DNA of 59,617 nt from an uncultured bacterium (GTDB lineage: Bacteria > Verrucomicrobiota > Verrucomicrobiia > CAIQCK01). The stretch is from the NCBI GenBank assembly GCA_903870275.1, contig CAIQCK010000086.1, forward strand, positions 1 through 59,617. The letters run 5' to 3'. Below, in pieces: positions 28,015 through 38,247 of the stretch (position 1 is the first letter of the stretch; the number at the start of each line of letters is the position of its first letter). Below the pieces are notes generated by a model. The model searched no databases, was not told the origin of the DNA, and saw only the letters and a program-made list of their open reading frames with translations. The position numbers were made by a program, and so were the translations under genes.

Positions 28015-28320
28015 TCAGTCTTCATTGAATTTATCGTCAAACAGCTTTGCCAACTCCGTCAGCGCCTTGTCGGCATCCCGGCCGTCGGCGGTGATGACCA
28101 GCTTCGTGCCCTGCCCTGCCGCCAGCATCAACAGGCCGATGATGGACTTGCCGTTCACAACTTCGCCATCTTTCTCGACAACGATCTCACAACCGAACTT
28201 GCCTGCCGTCTTGACGAACAGCGCCGCCGGCCGGGCGTGGATGCCTTGCTTGTTGATAACCGCGACTTCCCGCTTCAACGAACGCCGCTGTTCGTCTCCG
28301 CCACTTGCTGCTGGTTTCAT
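28015..28320 (-). CDS. ptsH: phosphocarrier protein HPr
   Basis: Carries phosphate from EI. The 101-residue product has a 13-residue N-terminal extension relative to standard HPr. The active His is His28 in GIHARPA and the regulatory Ser is Ser59 in NGKSIIGLLML, so both EI and the HPr kinase next door can act on it. The start overlaps the hprK stop by 4 bases. Confidence 0.95.
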   Translation of the reverse strand: MKPAASGGDEQRRSLKREVAVINKQGIHARPAALFVKTAGKFGCEIVVEKDGEVVNGKSIIGLLMLAAGQGTKLVITADGRDADKALTELAKLFDDKFNED

Positions 28321-29285
28321 TTTTTGGCCTCGCCGCGCATCCTAGCGATCAACCGGTTGTTAAATTCTTTCGCTGTATTGTGACCCATCGTTTTCAGTTT
28401 CTGATCGAGCGCCGCCACTTCGACCAACCGCGCCAAGTCGCGTCCAGGACTGACCGGTATGCACACATGCGGCACTCGAATGCCCAGGATTTCATGGAAC
28501 TCCTGTTCCATGCCCACGCGCTCGATATCCTCCATCTTGTGCGGGTCTTGCAGCGTCACCACGAGGTCAATGCGCTTCTCGATCCGAATCGCGCCCACGC
28601 CAAAAACCCGGCACACGTCAATCAGGCCCAAGCCGCGCACTTCCATCAGATAGCGGGTTTCCTCCGGGCTGCTCGCCATCAACTCCCGACCGTCCAGCAC
28701 GTAAACGCGCGTGACATCGTCACTCACCAGACTGTAACCGCGCTCCAGCAGCGCCAGCGCGCACTCGCTTTTGCCGACGCCGCTCTCGCCCTTGATTAAC
28801 ACGCCGATTCCAAGGATGTCAACCATCGTGCCGTGCTCGGTGATCTTCGGCGCAAACTCCATGTCCAGCATCAAGGTCGCCGAGTTGATCAGCGGCCCCG
28901 TCACCAGCGGCGAGCGAAACAACGGCACCCGATACGCGTCCGCTTCCTCCAAAAACTCGCTCAAGGGACGGATGTTGCGCGAAAACACCACACACGGAAC
29001 CCGCCGCTGGAAGAAATCCTGGATGCGCCGCCGCCGCTCGCCGGTGGAGAGCGACTTCAGGTAAAACGTCTCGGCCTTTCCGACGACCTGCACGCGCATC
29101 CAGGCGAAGTAACGGAAAAATCCCGCAAGCGCCAGGCCCGGGCGGTTGACCGTGGCCTCACGGATCTTCCGGTCCAAGCCGGCCTCGCCGGCTTCCAGTT
29201 TCAATCCGAGCTGCCGTCCATACGCGGTGTAGAACGCCTCCGCGCTGATCGCCCGGACCGTGATTGGCTTCGCTTCCATCAGCAA
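28317..29285 (-). CDS. hprK: HPr kinase/phosphorylase
   Basis: Phosphorylates and dephosphorylates Ser59 of HPr in response to metabolite levels. It has 322 residues. The Walker A motif GESGVGKS is at 166-173, the capping SDDVTRVYV follows, and the family signature EVRGLGLIDV lies near residue 215. The N-terminal domain (1-130) is the usual MurF-like regulatory part. Start at ATG 29285 or 29279; one base separates it from hpf. It overlaps ptsH. Confidence 0.95.
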   Translation of the reverse strand: MLMEAKPITVRAISAEAFYTAYGRQLGLKLEAGEAGLDRKIREATVNRPGLALAGFFRYFAWMRVQVVGKAETFYLKSLSTGERRRRIQDFFQRRVPCVVFSRNIRPLSEFLEEADAYRVPLFRSPLVTGPLINSATLMLDMEFAPKITEHGTMVDILGIGVLIKGESGVGKSECALALLERGYSLVSDDVTRVYVLDGRELMASSPEETRYLMEVRGLGLIDVCRVFGVGAIRIEKRIDLVVTLQDPHKMEDIERVGMEQEFHEILGIRVPHVCIPVSPGRDLARLVEVAALDQKLKTMGHNTAKEFNNRLIARMRGEAKK

Positions 29286-29286
29286 C

Positions 29287-29874
29287 TCAGGCTACCTGCG
29301 GATCAATCAATCCAAAGTCGCCGTTCTTGCGCCGATACAGAACGTTCACACGCTGATTCTCGGCGTTCTGAAACACCAGAAACACCTTCGGCGACAGCTC
29401 CAGTTGCAGCACCGCCTCGTCCACAAACATCGGCTTGACCGTGAATTGCTCCGTGCGCAACACATGATGCGTGATGTCCGATTCTGCGTCCTCGGCACCC
29501 TCCGTCTCGATCACGTGCAACGGCACGGCCTGCTCGATGCCCCGTCGCGGCTGGTGCCGCTGAATCTTCGTCTTCGCCTTGCGCAATTGGCGCATCAGCT
29601 TGCCCACCACCTGGTCAATCGAGGCATACATGTCCTCGCTGACCTCCTGCGCCTCAATGGTGATGTGGTTGTTGCAATGCAGAATCACTTCGGCGATGTG
29701 CCGGTATTTCTCCACATCCAAAATCACCTGGGCGTTCAGGATTCGAGGATAATCGAAGCCGATGTGGTTGATCTTCTTGCGCGCGTATTCCTTGATCGCT
29801 TCCGTCACTCCAACGTGCCGGCCCGTAACCGAGATTTCGGGTTCCGTATGCGTGTGAGCCTGAGTATGCGGCAT
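29287..29874 (-). CDS. hpf: ribosome hibernation promoting factor, long form
   Basis: A ribosome-silencing factor, 195 residues. The N-terminal S30AE domain reads ISVTGRHVGVTEAIKEYARKKI, and the C-terminal dimerisation domain is HVLRTEQFTVKPMFVDEAVLQLE...FLVFQNAE. The long form makes 100S ribosome dimers by itself. AAAGGAG 7 bases before ATG 29874 sets the start; an upstream in-frame ATG lies within lptB. In Proteobacteria it lies between rpoN and ptsN; here both are absent. Confidence 0.93.
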   Translation of the reverse strand: MPHTQAHTHTEPEISVTGRHVGVTEAIKEYARKKINHIGFDYPRILNAQVILDVEKYRHIAEVILHCNNHITIEAQEVSEDMYASIDQVVGKLMRQLRKAKTKIQRHQPRRGIEQAVPLHVIETEGAEDAESDITHHVLRTEQFTVKPMFVDEAVLQLELSPKVFLVFQNAENQRVNVLYRRKNGDFGLIDPQVA

Positions 29875-29911
29875 GATCTTGTCTCCTTTGTTGTTTGATT
29901 CGCGGACTGTG

Positions 29912-30637
29912 TTACATGTTGAACTCTGGACCCAAGTAAAGCTTACGACTCGTTGGGTCATTAATCAAAAAATCGCTGGTGCCCTCGCTGACCACCTTGC
30001 CCTGGTAAATCAGATACGCCCGGTCCACAATGGACAACGTCTCGCGGACGTTGTGGTCCGTGATCAGCAGCGCGAGGCCCTTGTCGCGCAGCCTTTTGAT
30101 GATTTGCTGCACTTCATAGACCGCGATCGGGTCCACGCCGCTGAACGGTTCGTCGAGCAATAACAGCTTTGGCGATGTCACCAACGCGCGGGTGATCTCC
30201 AGCCGGCGCCGCTCGCCGCCGGAAAGCGTGTAGGCCTTGTGCTTGGCCAGCGCGGCAATGTCGAGTTCTTCCAGCAGATATTGAAGGCGCAGTTTCCTTT
30301 CACGCGCCGGGATCGGCAGCGTCTCCAGGATCGCCATGATGTTTTCCTCAACCGTCAGTTTGCGAAAAATCGAAGGTTCCTGCGACAGGTAGCCAACGCC
30401 CACGCGAGCGCGCCGATACATCGGCAACCGCGTGATGTCGCGCCCCTCGAACAACACCTTCCCTGTCGTCGGCCGCAGCAGACCCACGATCATGTAGAAG
30501 CTCGTCGTCTTGCCGGCGCCGTTCGGCCCGAGCAAGCCCACCACTTCGCCGCGGCTGACGCCGATGTCCACGCCGTTGACGACGCGCTTGCCTCGGTAGG
30601 CCTTGACCAGCCCTTTGGTTTGTAGAACCTGTTCCAT
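29912..30637 (-). CDS. lptB: LPS export ABC transporter ATP-binding protein
   Basis: The cytoplasmic ATPase that drives LPS extraction with LptF/LptG. It has 241 residues. Walker A GPNGAGKTT is at 37-45, the signature is LSGGERRRLEI, Walker B is LLLDEPFSGVDPIAV, and the C-terminal LGPEF is typical of LptB. It lies 11 bp downstream of the lptA-like gene and 37 bp upstream of hpf. Confidence 0.95.
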   Translation of the reverse strand: MEQVLQTKGLVKAYRGKRVVNGVDIGVSRGEVVGLLGPNGAGKTTSFYMIVGLLRPTTGKVLFEGRDITRLPMYRRARVGVGYLSQEPSIFRKLTVEENIMAILETLPIPARERKLRLQYLLEELDIAALAKHKAYTLSGGERRRLEITRALVTSPKLLLLDEPFSGVDPIAVYEVQQIIKRLRDKGLALLITDHNVRETLSIVDRAYLIYQGKVVSEGTSDFLINDPTSRKLYLGPEFNM

Positions 30638-30648
30638 CCGGCCGTTGA

Positions 30649-31323
30649 CTATGGATTCGGTGTGGACTGCGGTTTCGGTGGGGCCTGCGGTTGTACGGGC
30701 GGCGGAAACAACCCTTTTTTGCGGCCGCCGCCCTGCCCCGGCAGGATCATGCGCGGCCGGCCTTTCACCTGCGTCGTGCCTTTGGCCATGTCGTAAATCA
30801 CCGTTTCGCCAGTCACGATGCCCTGGTCGTTCTGCACCTGCGCCGCGCCGCTCAGCACCACCGTCCGGTCCGCCGCGGTGTAAACGGCTTCGTCGGCAAT
30901 CGCTTTGCTGCCTTCCTGCGCGATCACCACGCCACCGCTGGACTCAATCCGCTTCACGCCGTTCTCGTTGTCGCCTTGTTGCGTCAGGTAAACAACCATC
31001 TTGTCGGCTGTCATCGTTCCCTGAGGATCCACGACCTTCACGTGACCGGTGAAGGTCGCAACCTTCCGCTCCATGTCCATCACCAAATCGTCCGACGTGA
31101 TCACGGTGGACTGAGCCAGCGGCACGGACCGCTTGGCTTGCGCAGTGTCAGGCGGCCGCAGCCGCACTGCCCCGGGCGGCGGTGCCGGCTCCGGGACCAG
31201 TGGCAGCATGGGGACCGCCGGCGGCGGCAGCGGCACCGGGCTGTTCTGCGCCCCGGCGTTGACGCTGCTCAACACGCCTGCCAAAACCATCCACAAACAA
31301 TTTTGCCATCTCATCAATTTCAT
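30649..31323 (-). CDS. lptA: LptA/OstA-like periplasmic LPS transport protein
   Basis: A 224-residue exported protein. The signal peptide runs to about residue 25, followed by a Pro-rich linker (about 30-60) that is unusually long, and a beta-jellyroll OstA domain from about 70 to 185 (ITSDDLVMDMERKVATFTGHVKVV, then ADKMVVYL). The C-terminal GGRKKGLFPPPVQPQ tail is proline-rich. It bridges LPS between the two membranes. Start overlaps the lptC-like stop by 4 bases. Confidence 0.85.
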   Translation of the reverse strand: MKLMRWQNCLWMVLAGVLSSVNAGAQNSPVPLPPPAVPMLPLVPEPAPPPGAVRLRPPDTAQAKRSVPLAQSTVITSDDLVMDMERKVATFTGHVKVVDPQGTMTADKMVVYLTQQGDNENGVKRIESSGGVVIAQEGSKAIADEAVYTAADRTVVLSGAAQVQNDQGIVTGETVIYDMAKGTTQVKGRPRMILPGQGGGRKKGLFPPPVQPQAPPKPQSTPNP

Positions 31324-31802
31324 TTCGCGCCCGTTGTCGGAAAGGCCATGCCCTTCCGGTTCAAAATCGTCATTGTCGCGTCGGTGCGGATCCGCATCCG
31401 GTTGTCGGTCGAGCTCCAGTCAAAACCCGTTCCCGTCACCACCATGTTCGTCGCCACAATCTTCACCGCGTCTTCTGAAGCCGCGGTCTTGGCCGTGCGA
31501 TCGAACAGGCACACCGGCGAATAGATCGTGGCATCCACCGCGCCATTTTGATAAAGCTCCAGCTTCATGACGTGCACTTCGACCTTGCCGCCGACCAGCT
31601 CCACGCGCGCCGTTTCGCCAAACATCCGCCAAGTCAACTGACCGTCCGGGCCGTATTCCGGCACCATGAACCCTTTCAAGTTCCCGGCATCGGTCTGTGG
31701 AACCAGAGCTGGCCCGCGCAGCGCGGGCGCGTTGGTCTGCGCCTGACCCACCAGCGCGGCCAGCGCCACCATCGCCGCAAGTATCACCAACCATCGTTTC
31801 AT
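31320..31802 (-). CDS. LptC-like exported protein
   Basis: A 160-residue protein with a signal peptide or anchor (1-20) and a single beta-sheet-rich domain of LptC/OstA type (FMVPEYGPDGQLTWRMFGETARVEL, then EDAVKIVATNMVVTGTGFDWSS). Its position between kdsC and lptA matches lptC elsewhere, and the predicted role is to pass LPS from LptBFG to LptA. Sequence identity to classic LptC is weak, so the call rests on fold pattern and order. Overlaps both neighbours by 4 bases. Confidence 0.75.
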   Translation of the reverse strand: MKRWLVILAAMVALAALVGQAQTNAPALRGPALVPQTDAGNLKGFMVPEYGPDGQLTWRMFGETARVELVGGKVEVHVMKLELYQNGAVDATIYSPVCLFDRTAKTAASEDAVKIVATNMVVTGTGFDWSSTDNRMRIRTDATMTILNRKGMAFPTTGAK

Positions 31803-32380
31803 TGGACCTTGATTACGTATTGGCTGACCAGTTTACGCCACAAACCCTGACTCTTCAAAATTAACTCGATCACTTCGCGCACCGCTCCCTCTCCGCCGGC
31901 CTTGCGCGTGACGTAGGCGGCCAGCCGCCGGATCTCCGGCACGGCGTTGGCCACCGCCACGGGCAAGCCGACGGCGTTCATGACGGGCGCGTCCACCAAG
32001 TCGTCGCCCACGAAACAAACGCGGTCAAGCCCAATACCCAGTCCCGCCGCCATCTGCTCCGCCACTTTCAGTTTGGGCGGCGGCGGCTTCTGTCCCGGGG
32101 CCGGCTGCGAAACCAAGCCAATGCCCAACTCCCTGGCGCGCCGACTCGTGACAGATGAAAACCGGCTCGAAACCCAGCCCACGTGCAACCCGCCACGGGC
32201 CGCCATTTTCATACCATGCCCGTCTTGAATGTGAAAAGCCTTTAGTTCCACGCCCACCGAACGCCCACCGGGGGCGACCGCGTCGCCGATGTAAACGCGC
32301 CCGTCCGTCAGCACACCGTCCACGTCCAGCAACAGCAGCCGGACCCGGCGCGCTTTAGCGGAGAGATTTTTGGATGGCAC
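31799..32380 (-). CDS. kdsC: 3-deoxy-D-manno-octulosonate 8-phosphate phosphatase
   Basis: A HAD hydrolase of 193 residues that removes phosphate from Kdo 8-phosphate. The nucleophile and acid Asp are Asp19 and Asp21 in LLLLDVDGVLTDG, and the Mg-binding GDDLVDAPVM is in the second half. HIQDGHGMKM is a KdsC family pattern. The first 26 bases of the frame overlap the end of kdsA, so the true start may be slightly later. It is transcribed with kdsA, kdsB and the lpt genes. Confidence 0.93.
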   Translation of the reverse strand: MPSKNLSAKARRVRLLLLDVDGVLTDGRVYIGDAVAPGGRSVGVELKAFHIQDGHGMKMAARGGLHVGWVSSRFSSVTSRRARELGIGLVSQPAPGQKPPPPKLKVAEQMAAGLGIGLDRVCFVGDDLVDAPVMNAVGLPVAVANAVPEIRRLAAYVTRKAGGEGAVREVIELILKSQGLWRKLVSQYVIKVQ

Positions 32381-33187
32381 AGAGTGTTTCCAGAACGCCG
32401 CGCATATCGCGCAGCGGAATCATATTGGGGCCGTCGCTAAGCGCTGCCGCCGGGTCCGGATGCGTTTCGAAGAACACCCCGTCGCAGCCCGCTGCCACCG
32501 CCGCGCGCGCCAGCACCGGCGCGAAACGCGCGTCGCCACCGCTGCGGTCGCCCGCGCCGCCGGGCACCTGCACGCTGTGCGTGGCGTCGAAGATCACCGG
32601 ATAACCGAACGCGCGCATGATCGGCAACGACCGCATGTCGGCCACGAGATTGTTGTAACCGAACGTCGTCCCGCGCTCCGTCAGCAGCAACCGCCGGCAA
32701 CCGGCACCCACGATTTTGTTCACGACGTTTGCCATGTCGCCCGGCGCGAGAAACTGGCCCTTCTTCACGTTCACCGCGCGCCCCGAACGGGCCACCGCCA
32801 GCAATAAATCCGTCTGCCGGCACAAAAACGCCGGCACTTGCAGCACGTCGCACACTTCCGCGGCGGCACCGATTTCCGCCTCGGTGTGCACGTCGGTCAA
32901 CACCGGCACGCCGACCGCCGACTTCACCTTGGACAAAACTTTCAGCCCTTCTCTCAAACCAGGTCCACGGAAAGACCGGCCTGAAGACCGATTCGCCTTG
33001 TCGTAGCTGGCCTTGAAAATGAACGGCATTCGCAACCGCTGGGCCAGCACGCAAAGTTTTTCAGCAACGCGCAGGCAAAGCACTTCGCTTTCGATCACGC
33101 ACGGCCCCGCGATAAGCGTCAGCGCCGGTCCGCCCACGCGAACCGCGCCGATGGTGACCACGCTTGCGTTTGTTTTGCCGGCCGCCG

Positions 33188-33191
<4 letters not shown>
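32355..33191 (-). CDS. kdsA: 2-dehydro-3-deoxyphosphooctonate aldolase (Kdo8P synthase)
   Basis: Condenses arabinose 5-phosphate and PEP to Kdo 8-phosphate. It has 278 residues. IAGPCVIES, FKASYDKANRSS, GVPVLTDVH, KKGQFLAP and TERGTTFGYNNLV are all family signatures. Start overlaps the pyrG stop by 4 bases. With kdsB and kdsC it completes three of the four Kdo-specific steps; kdsD (arabinose 5-phosphate isomerase) is not in the window. Confidence 0.96.
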
Positions 33192-34797
<1,606 letters not shown>

Positions 34798-34801
<4 letters not shown>

Positions 34802-35547
34802 GCTTTCCTCAAAAACGATTCAACGCGCGCGACGTCCTCCGGCGTGTCCACGCCGACCGACGCGTGCGTCGTTTCGACAACCTTGATGGTGTAACCGTTC
34901 TCGATCACACGCAACTGCTCCAGCCGTTCCGCCAATTCCAGCGGCGACGGCGGCAACCGCACCAGTTTTAATAAAAAGTCCCGGCGATACGCATACATGC
35001 CGGGGTGCTTCAAAAACCGAAACTGTTTCAGCCGCGCAGTCACAGGTTTGCCGACCGCGTCCCTCACGTAGGGAATCGCGTGCCGACTGAAGTATATGGC
35101 CCTTCCCTGCCGGTTGACAATCATCTTTACGACGTTCGGGTTCTCCAAATCCTGAGCGGCCGCCGCCTGCGCCAGTGTCGCCATCGAAGCAGACCGGTCG
35201 CGCGCCAGCGCCCGCGCCAGGCGGTCAATCACCGCCGGCTCCACCAGCGGCTCGTCGCCCTGGATGTTCACCACGATGTCGCAGCGGATTTTCCGCGCCA
35301 CCTCCGCCACCCGGTCGGTGCCGCTCGGATGGTCGGCTCGCGTCATTATCGCGCGCCCGCCGACCGCCTCGACGCACTCGGCGATGCGCCGGTCGTCCGT
35401 CGCCACAATCACCTCGGACAGTAGCTTCGACTGCCGCGCCCGCTCAACGACCCGCTGGATCAGCGGCTTGCCCGCAATCAGCGCGAGCATCTTCGCCGGA
35501 AACCGGGTCGAAGCCCACCTCGCTGGAATGACACCGATGAATTTCAT
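34798..35547 (-). CDS. kdsB: 3-deoxy-manno-octulosonate cytidylyltransferase
   Basis: Activates Kdo with CTP for lipid A core synthesis. It has 249 residues. IGVIPARWASTRFPAKML is the N-terminal nucleotide site; NIQGDEPLV and the HPGMYAYRRDFL are also diagnostic. ATG 35547 is used because it starts the conserved strand and overlaps the gmhB stop by 4 bases; ATG 35565 is an alternative. Confidence 0.95.
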
Positions 35548-36101
35548 TTCTGGTTCAGTACCCATGTAACCGCCGCCGGCAGATCTTTCGCGATATGGTC
35601 CGCCGGCAGGCTCGCGCCCGTCTCGCGAATCTCCGTCTCACCGTAGCCGGTCCGCACCAGCACGCTGCGCGCGCCGGCGCGCCGCCCCGCCTCCAGGTCG
35701 CTGATACGGTCCCCGATCATGAACGAATCCACCAACCGGATGTGGAACTGCGCCGCCGCGTCGAACAAAAACTTCGGCGAAGGCTTGCGGCAATTGCAGT
35801 GATCCTCCGGATGATGCGGGCAAAAATAAATTCCGTCCACCTGCGCACCATCCCTGCTGAGCAGGCCAAGCAGGAACCGATGCACGCGCTGCATGTCGCC
35901 TTCGGTGTAGTAGCCGCGACCGATGCCGGCCTGGTTGGTCACGATGAAAACCAGAAATCCTGCGCGCTTCAGCTTCTTCAAGGCGGCCGCCGCGCCCTTC
36001 ACCAGAGTCACGTCCTGCTCGCGGTGCAGATAATGCTTTTCCTCGATGATCGTGCCGTCGCGGTCTAGGAACACGGCGCGTTGGTGGGTGTCTTTCTTCA
36101 T
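35544..36101 (-). CDS. gmhB: D-glycero-beta-D-manno-heptose 1,7-bisphosphate 7-phosphatase
   Basis: A HAD phosphatase of 185 residues in ADP-heptose synthesis. The nucleophile pair is Asp13 and Asp15 in FLDRDGT. The zinc loop CPHHPEDHCNC is at 94-104, with the ligands Cys94, His96, Cys102 and Cys104 that define the GmhB group. The start ATG 36101 overlaps the hldE stop by 4 bases; the longer frame continues into hldE and is not used. gmhA and hldD are not in the window. Confidence 0.94.
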   Translation of the reverse strand: MKKDTHQRAVFLDRDGTIIEEKHYLHREQDVTLVKGAAAALKKLKRAGFLVFIVTNQAGIGRGYYTEGDMQRVHRFLLGLLSRDGAQVDGIYFCPHHPEDHCNCRKPSPKFLFDAAAQFHIRLVDSFMIGDRISDLEAGRRAGARSVLVRTGYGETEIRETGASLPADHIAKDLPAAVTWVLNQK

Positions 36102-37066
36102 GCGCGGAAATTCGCCCGCAACTCCTCCGGTTTGCACGTGGCGGTGCCGAGCTTGCCAACCACCACGCCTGCCGCGTGGTTGGAAATCACAGCTGCCTCC
36201 ACCGGCGTCGCCCCGCTCGCCAGCGCGAGCGTGAACGCCGCGATCACCGTATCGCCCGCGCCGCTCACGTCGAACACTTCCCGTGCCACCGTCGGGATGT
36301 GAACCGGATCGGTGCCGCGCTGAAACAAACACATGCCGTGCTCGCCGAGCGTGCTCAGCAGCATCTTCGGCCGCCATTTCCGCAGCACCGCCTCGCCCGC
36401 CGCGCGCCAATCGCCATCGCCGCCCGGCCGTCCAGCCAGTTGCAGCGTCTCGGCACGGTTCGGAGTCATGGCAGTCAGGCCGCCGAGCCGCAACGACCTC
36501 GTGGGTTTGGGATCGAGCGTCACAACCCGCGCCAGCCGCTTGATGGCGTCCAGAAACGCCTGCGTCACGAACCCTTTGCCGTAGTCGCAAACAATGATCG
36601 CATCGAACTTTCGCTGTGATCGCACGAACCCGATGACCTTGGCTGTTTCCTCCGGTGTCAACGGCGCGCAACGTTCACGATCCACGCGGCACAGTTGTTG
36701 GTGCTGTGCGATCAGCCGGGCCTTGCTGATGGTCGGCAGGTCGGCGCGCATCAACAAATCACCGACCTCGACGCCTTCCTCCCGCAACAGCGCGCGCAGT
36801 TGATCCGCCGCCGCGTCCTTTCCGACGCGGCCCACCAGCACGGCTTGGCCGCCGAGCGACCGGACGTTGCGCGCCGTGTTGGCCGCGCCGCCCGGATGCC
36901 ATTCGTCGCGGACCACCTCGAGCACAGGCACCGGCGCCTCGGGCGAAATCCGCGCCACGCTGCCGTAAATGAACTGGTCCAGCATCACATCGCCCACGAC
37001 CAGCACGCGCCGCTTGCGGAAATCCGCCAGCAGCTTCTCCACCCGGATGCGTGATAGTTTGTTCAT
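36098..37066 (-). CDS. hldE: D-glycero-beta-D-manno-heptose-7-phosphate kinase
   Basis: A PfkB-family kinase of 322 residues corresponding to the N-terminal domain of HldE (RfaE1). VLVVGDVMLDQFIYGSVARISPEAPVPV is the substrate-side signature, and DVSGAGDT carries the catalytic Asp272. The C-terminal nucleotidyltransferase domain of HldE is absent, so ADP-heptose formation needs a separate enzyme (RfaE2), possibly the nucleotidyltransferase-type gene elsewhere. Overlaps its neighbours by 4 bases. Confidence 0.92.
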   Translation of the reverse strand: MNKLSRIRVEKLLADFRKRRVLVVGDVMLDQFIYGSVARISPEAPVPVLEVVRDEWHPGGAANTARNVRSLGGQAVLVGRVGKDAAADQLRALLREEGVEVGDLLMRADLPTISKARLIAQHQQLCRVDRERCAPLTPEETAKVIGFVRSQRKFDAIIVCDYGKGFVTQAFLDAIKRLARVVTLDPKPTRSLRLGGLTAMTPNRAETLQLAGRPGGDGDWRAAGEAVLRKWRPKMLLSTLGEHGMCLFQRGTDPVHIPTVAREVFDVSGAGDTVIAAFTLALASGATPVEAAVISNHAAGVVVGKLGTATCKPEELRANFRA

Positions 37067-38004
37067 AATTCCTCGATCACACTCGCGGCCAGCAGCGGCA
37101 GCATCAGTTCGTGATGGCCCACAAGATAATAGCCCTGGCCGCCCTTGTGCATCGGCCGGCGCACGATGTTTTCCGTCGGGCGGTACTGACGGATCATGTC
37201 CAACGTCGCCGTCGTGAAATTCTCCACCTTATGGCCGAGATTCCGCGCCACCGTCAGCGCTTTCAAAAACACCTCCGGCAACACCACGGCGGAGCCGACG
37301 TTCAACACGACACCGCCGTCGCCCAGCGCCGCCACCGCCGCCGCAAACCGCTGGAAATCGAGATAGCTCGCCTCGCCCAACGCCGCGCCGTCGCACGCCG
37401 GGTGCTGATGAATGATGTCCGTGCCAATGGCGATGTGCACCGTCACCGGCACCTTCGCCGTGACGCCGGCGTTCAAGATGCTCACATCCCGGTTCGGAAA
37501 GTTCTCCTTCACGATCGTCTCGCCGAGCGCGCGACCGCAGCCAATCCCCTGCGACAGGCCGTTCTTGATCGCGGTATTCATCAGACGCCCCGTTTCGTCC
37601 GCCATGCCAAAACTGCCGTCGTCGAGTCCATGCTGCACGTCCTCGCTGGTCTGGCCGATCAGCGCCATCTCGAAATCGTGAATCGACCCGGCGCCATTCA
37701 TTGCCACGCACGACACCACGCCGCGCCGCATCAAATCCACCACCACCGGACTCAAACCGCACTTCACCAGATGCGCGCCCATGCACAACAACACCGGCTT
37801 CTTGCGGCGCACCGCGCCAACCATCGCAGCCGCCAGTGCGCGCAAGTCCCGCGCCGCCAGAATATCCGGCAGCGTGTTGAGAAACGTCTTCAGCGAGCCG
37901 CCCTTGCTCCACGGGCGCGCGAAATCCTCGGCCCGCACCCGGTTGGGCCGCTCGCGCAACGGATATGTTTTGATCCGGCTCCAGTCTAGCGGCGGAAATT
38001 CCAC
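37063..38004 (-). CDS. deoxyhypusine-synthase-like protein in the heptose operon
   Basis: A 313-residue protein whose central part (about 65-130: KKPVLLCMGAHLVKCGLSPVVVDLMRRG, then AMNGAGSIHDFEMALIG) resembles deoxyhypusine synthases, NAD-dependent enzymes that modify eIF5A in archaea and eukaryotes. Bacteria have no such substrate, so a sugar or polyamine role is more likely. The region HIAIGTDIIHQHP may contribute a metal or nucleotide site. It is the first gene of the heptose/Kdo operon and overlaps hldE by 4 bases. The fold resemblance is moderate and the function is not known. Confidence 0.6.
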   Translation of the reverse strand: MEFPPLDWSRIKTYPLRERPNRVRAEDFARPWSKGGSLKTFLNTLPDILAARDLRALAAAMVGAVRRKKPVLLCMGAHLVKCGLSPVVVDLMRRGVVSCVAMNGAGSIHDFEMALIGQTSEDVQHGLDDGSFGMADETGRLMNTAIKNGLSQGIGCGRALGETIVKENFPNRDVSILNAGVTAKVPVTVHIAIGTDIIHQHPACDGAALGEASYLDFQRFAAAVAALGDGGVVLNVGSAVVLPEVFLKALTVARNLGHKVENFTTATLDMIRQYRPTENIVRRPMHKGGQGYYLVGHHELMLPLLAASVIEEL

Positions 38005-38064
38005 GCGCCGAGCCTAGCCGCGCCGCGCGCAGCCGTCAATCCCGACGCGCAAATCCCGCTCTCA

Positions 38065-38193
38065 TCAATGATGGTGATGCGAGTGCGGAAACGGCCCTTC
38101 GAGCCCCCAGTGTTGCTCGTAGAGGCAAGCGCCGGCAAAAAACAATCCCGCCAGCGCGATCCAAAACAATAATGTGAGCACCAGTTTCTTCAT
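38065..38193 (-). CDS. 42-aa membrane peptide with His-rich tail
   Basis: A short reading frame encoding MKKLVLTLLFWIALAGLFF and ending in PHSHHHH. It has one predicted membrane segment (about 3-20) and a Cys at about 22. A weak GGAAA lies just before the ATG. It faces away from the PHP gene and is downstream of nothing obvious. A His tail after a single membrane helix suggests a metal-contacting small protein, but coding status needs support. Confidence 0.45.
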   Translation of the reverse strand: MKKLVLTLLFWIALAGLFFAGACLYEQHWGLEGPFPHSHHHH

Positions 38194-38247
38194 TTTCCAG
38201 CCGCAGTTGAGTTTGACATAAAGCCAGTGGGATTTCTAGAGTCACTT

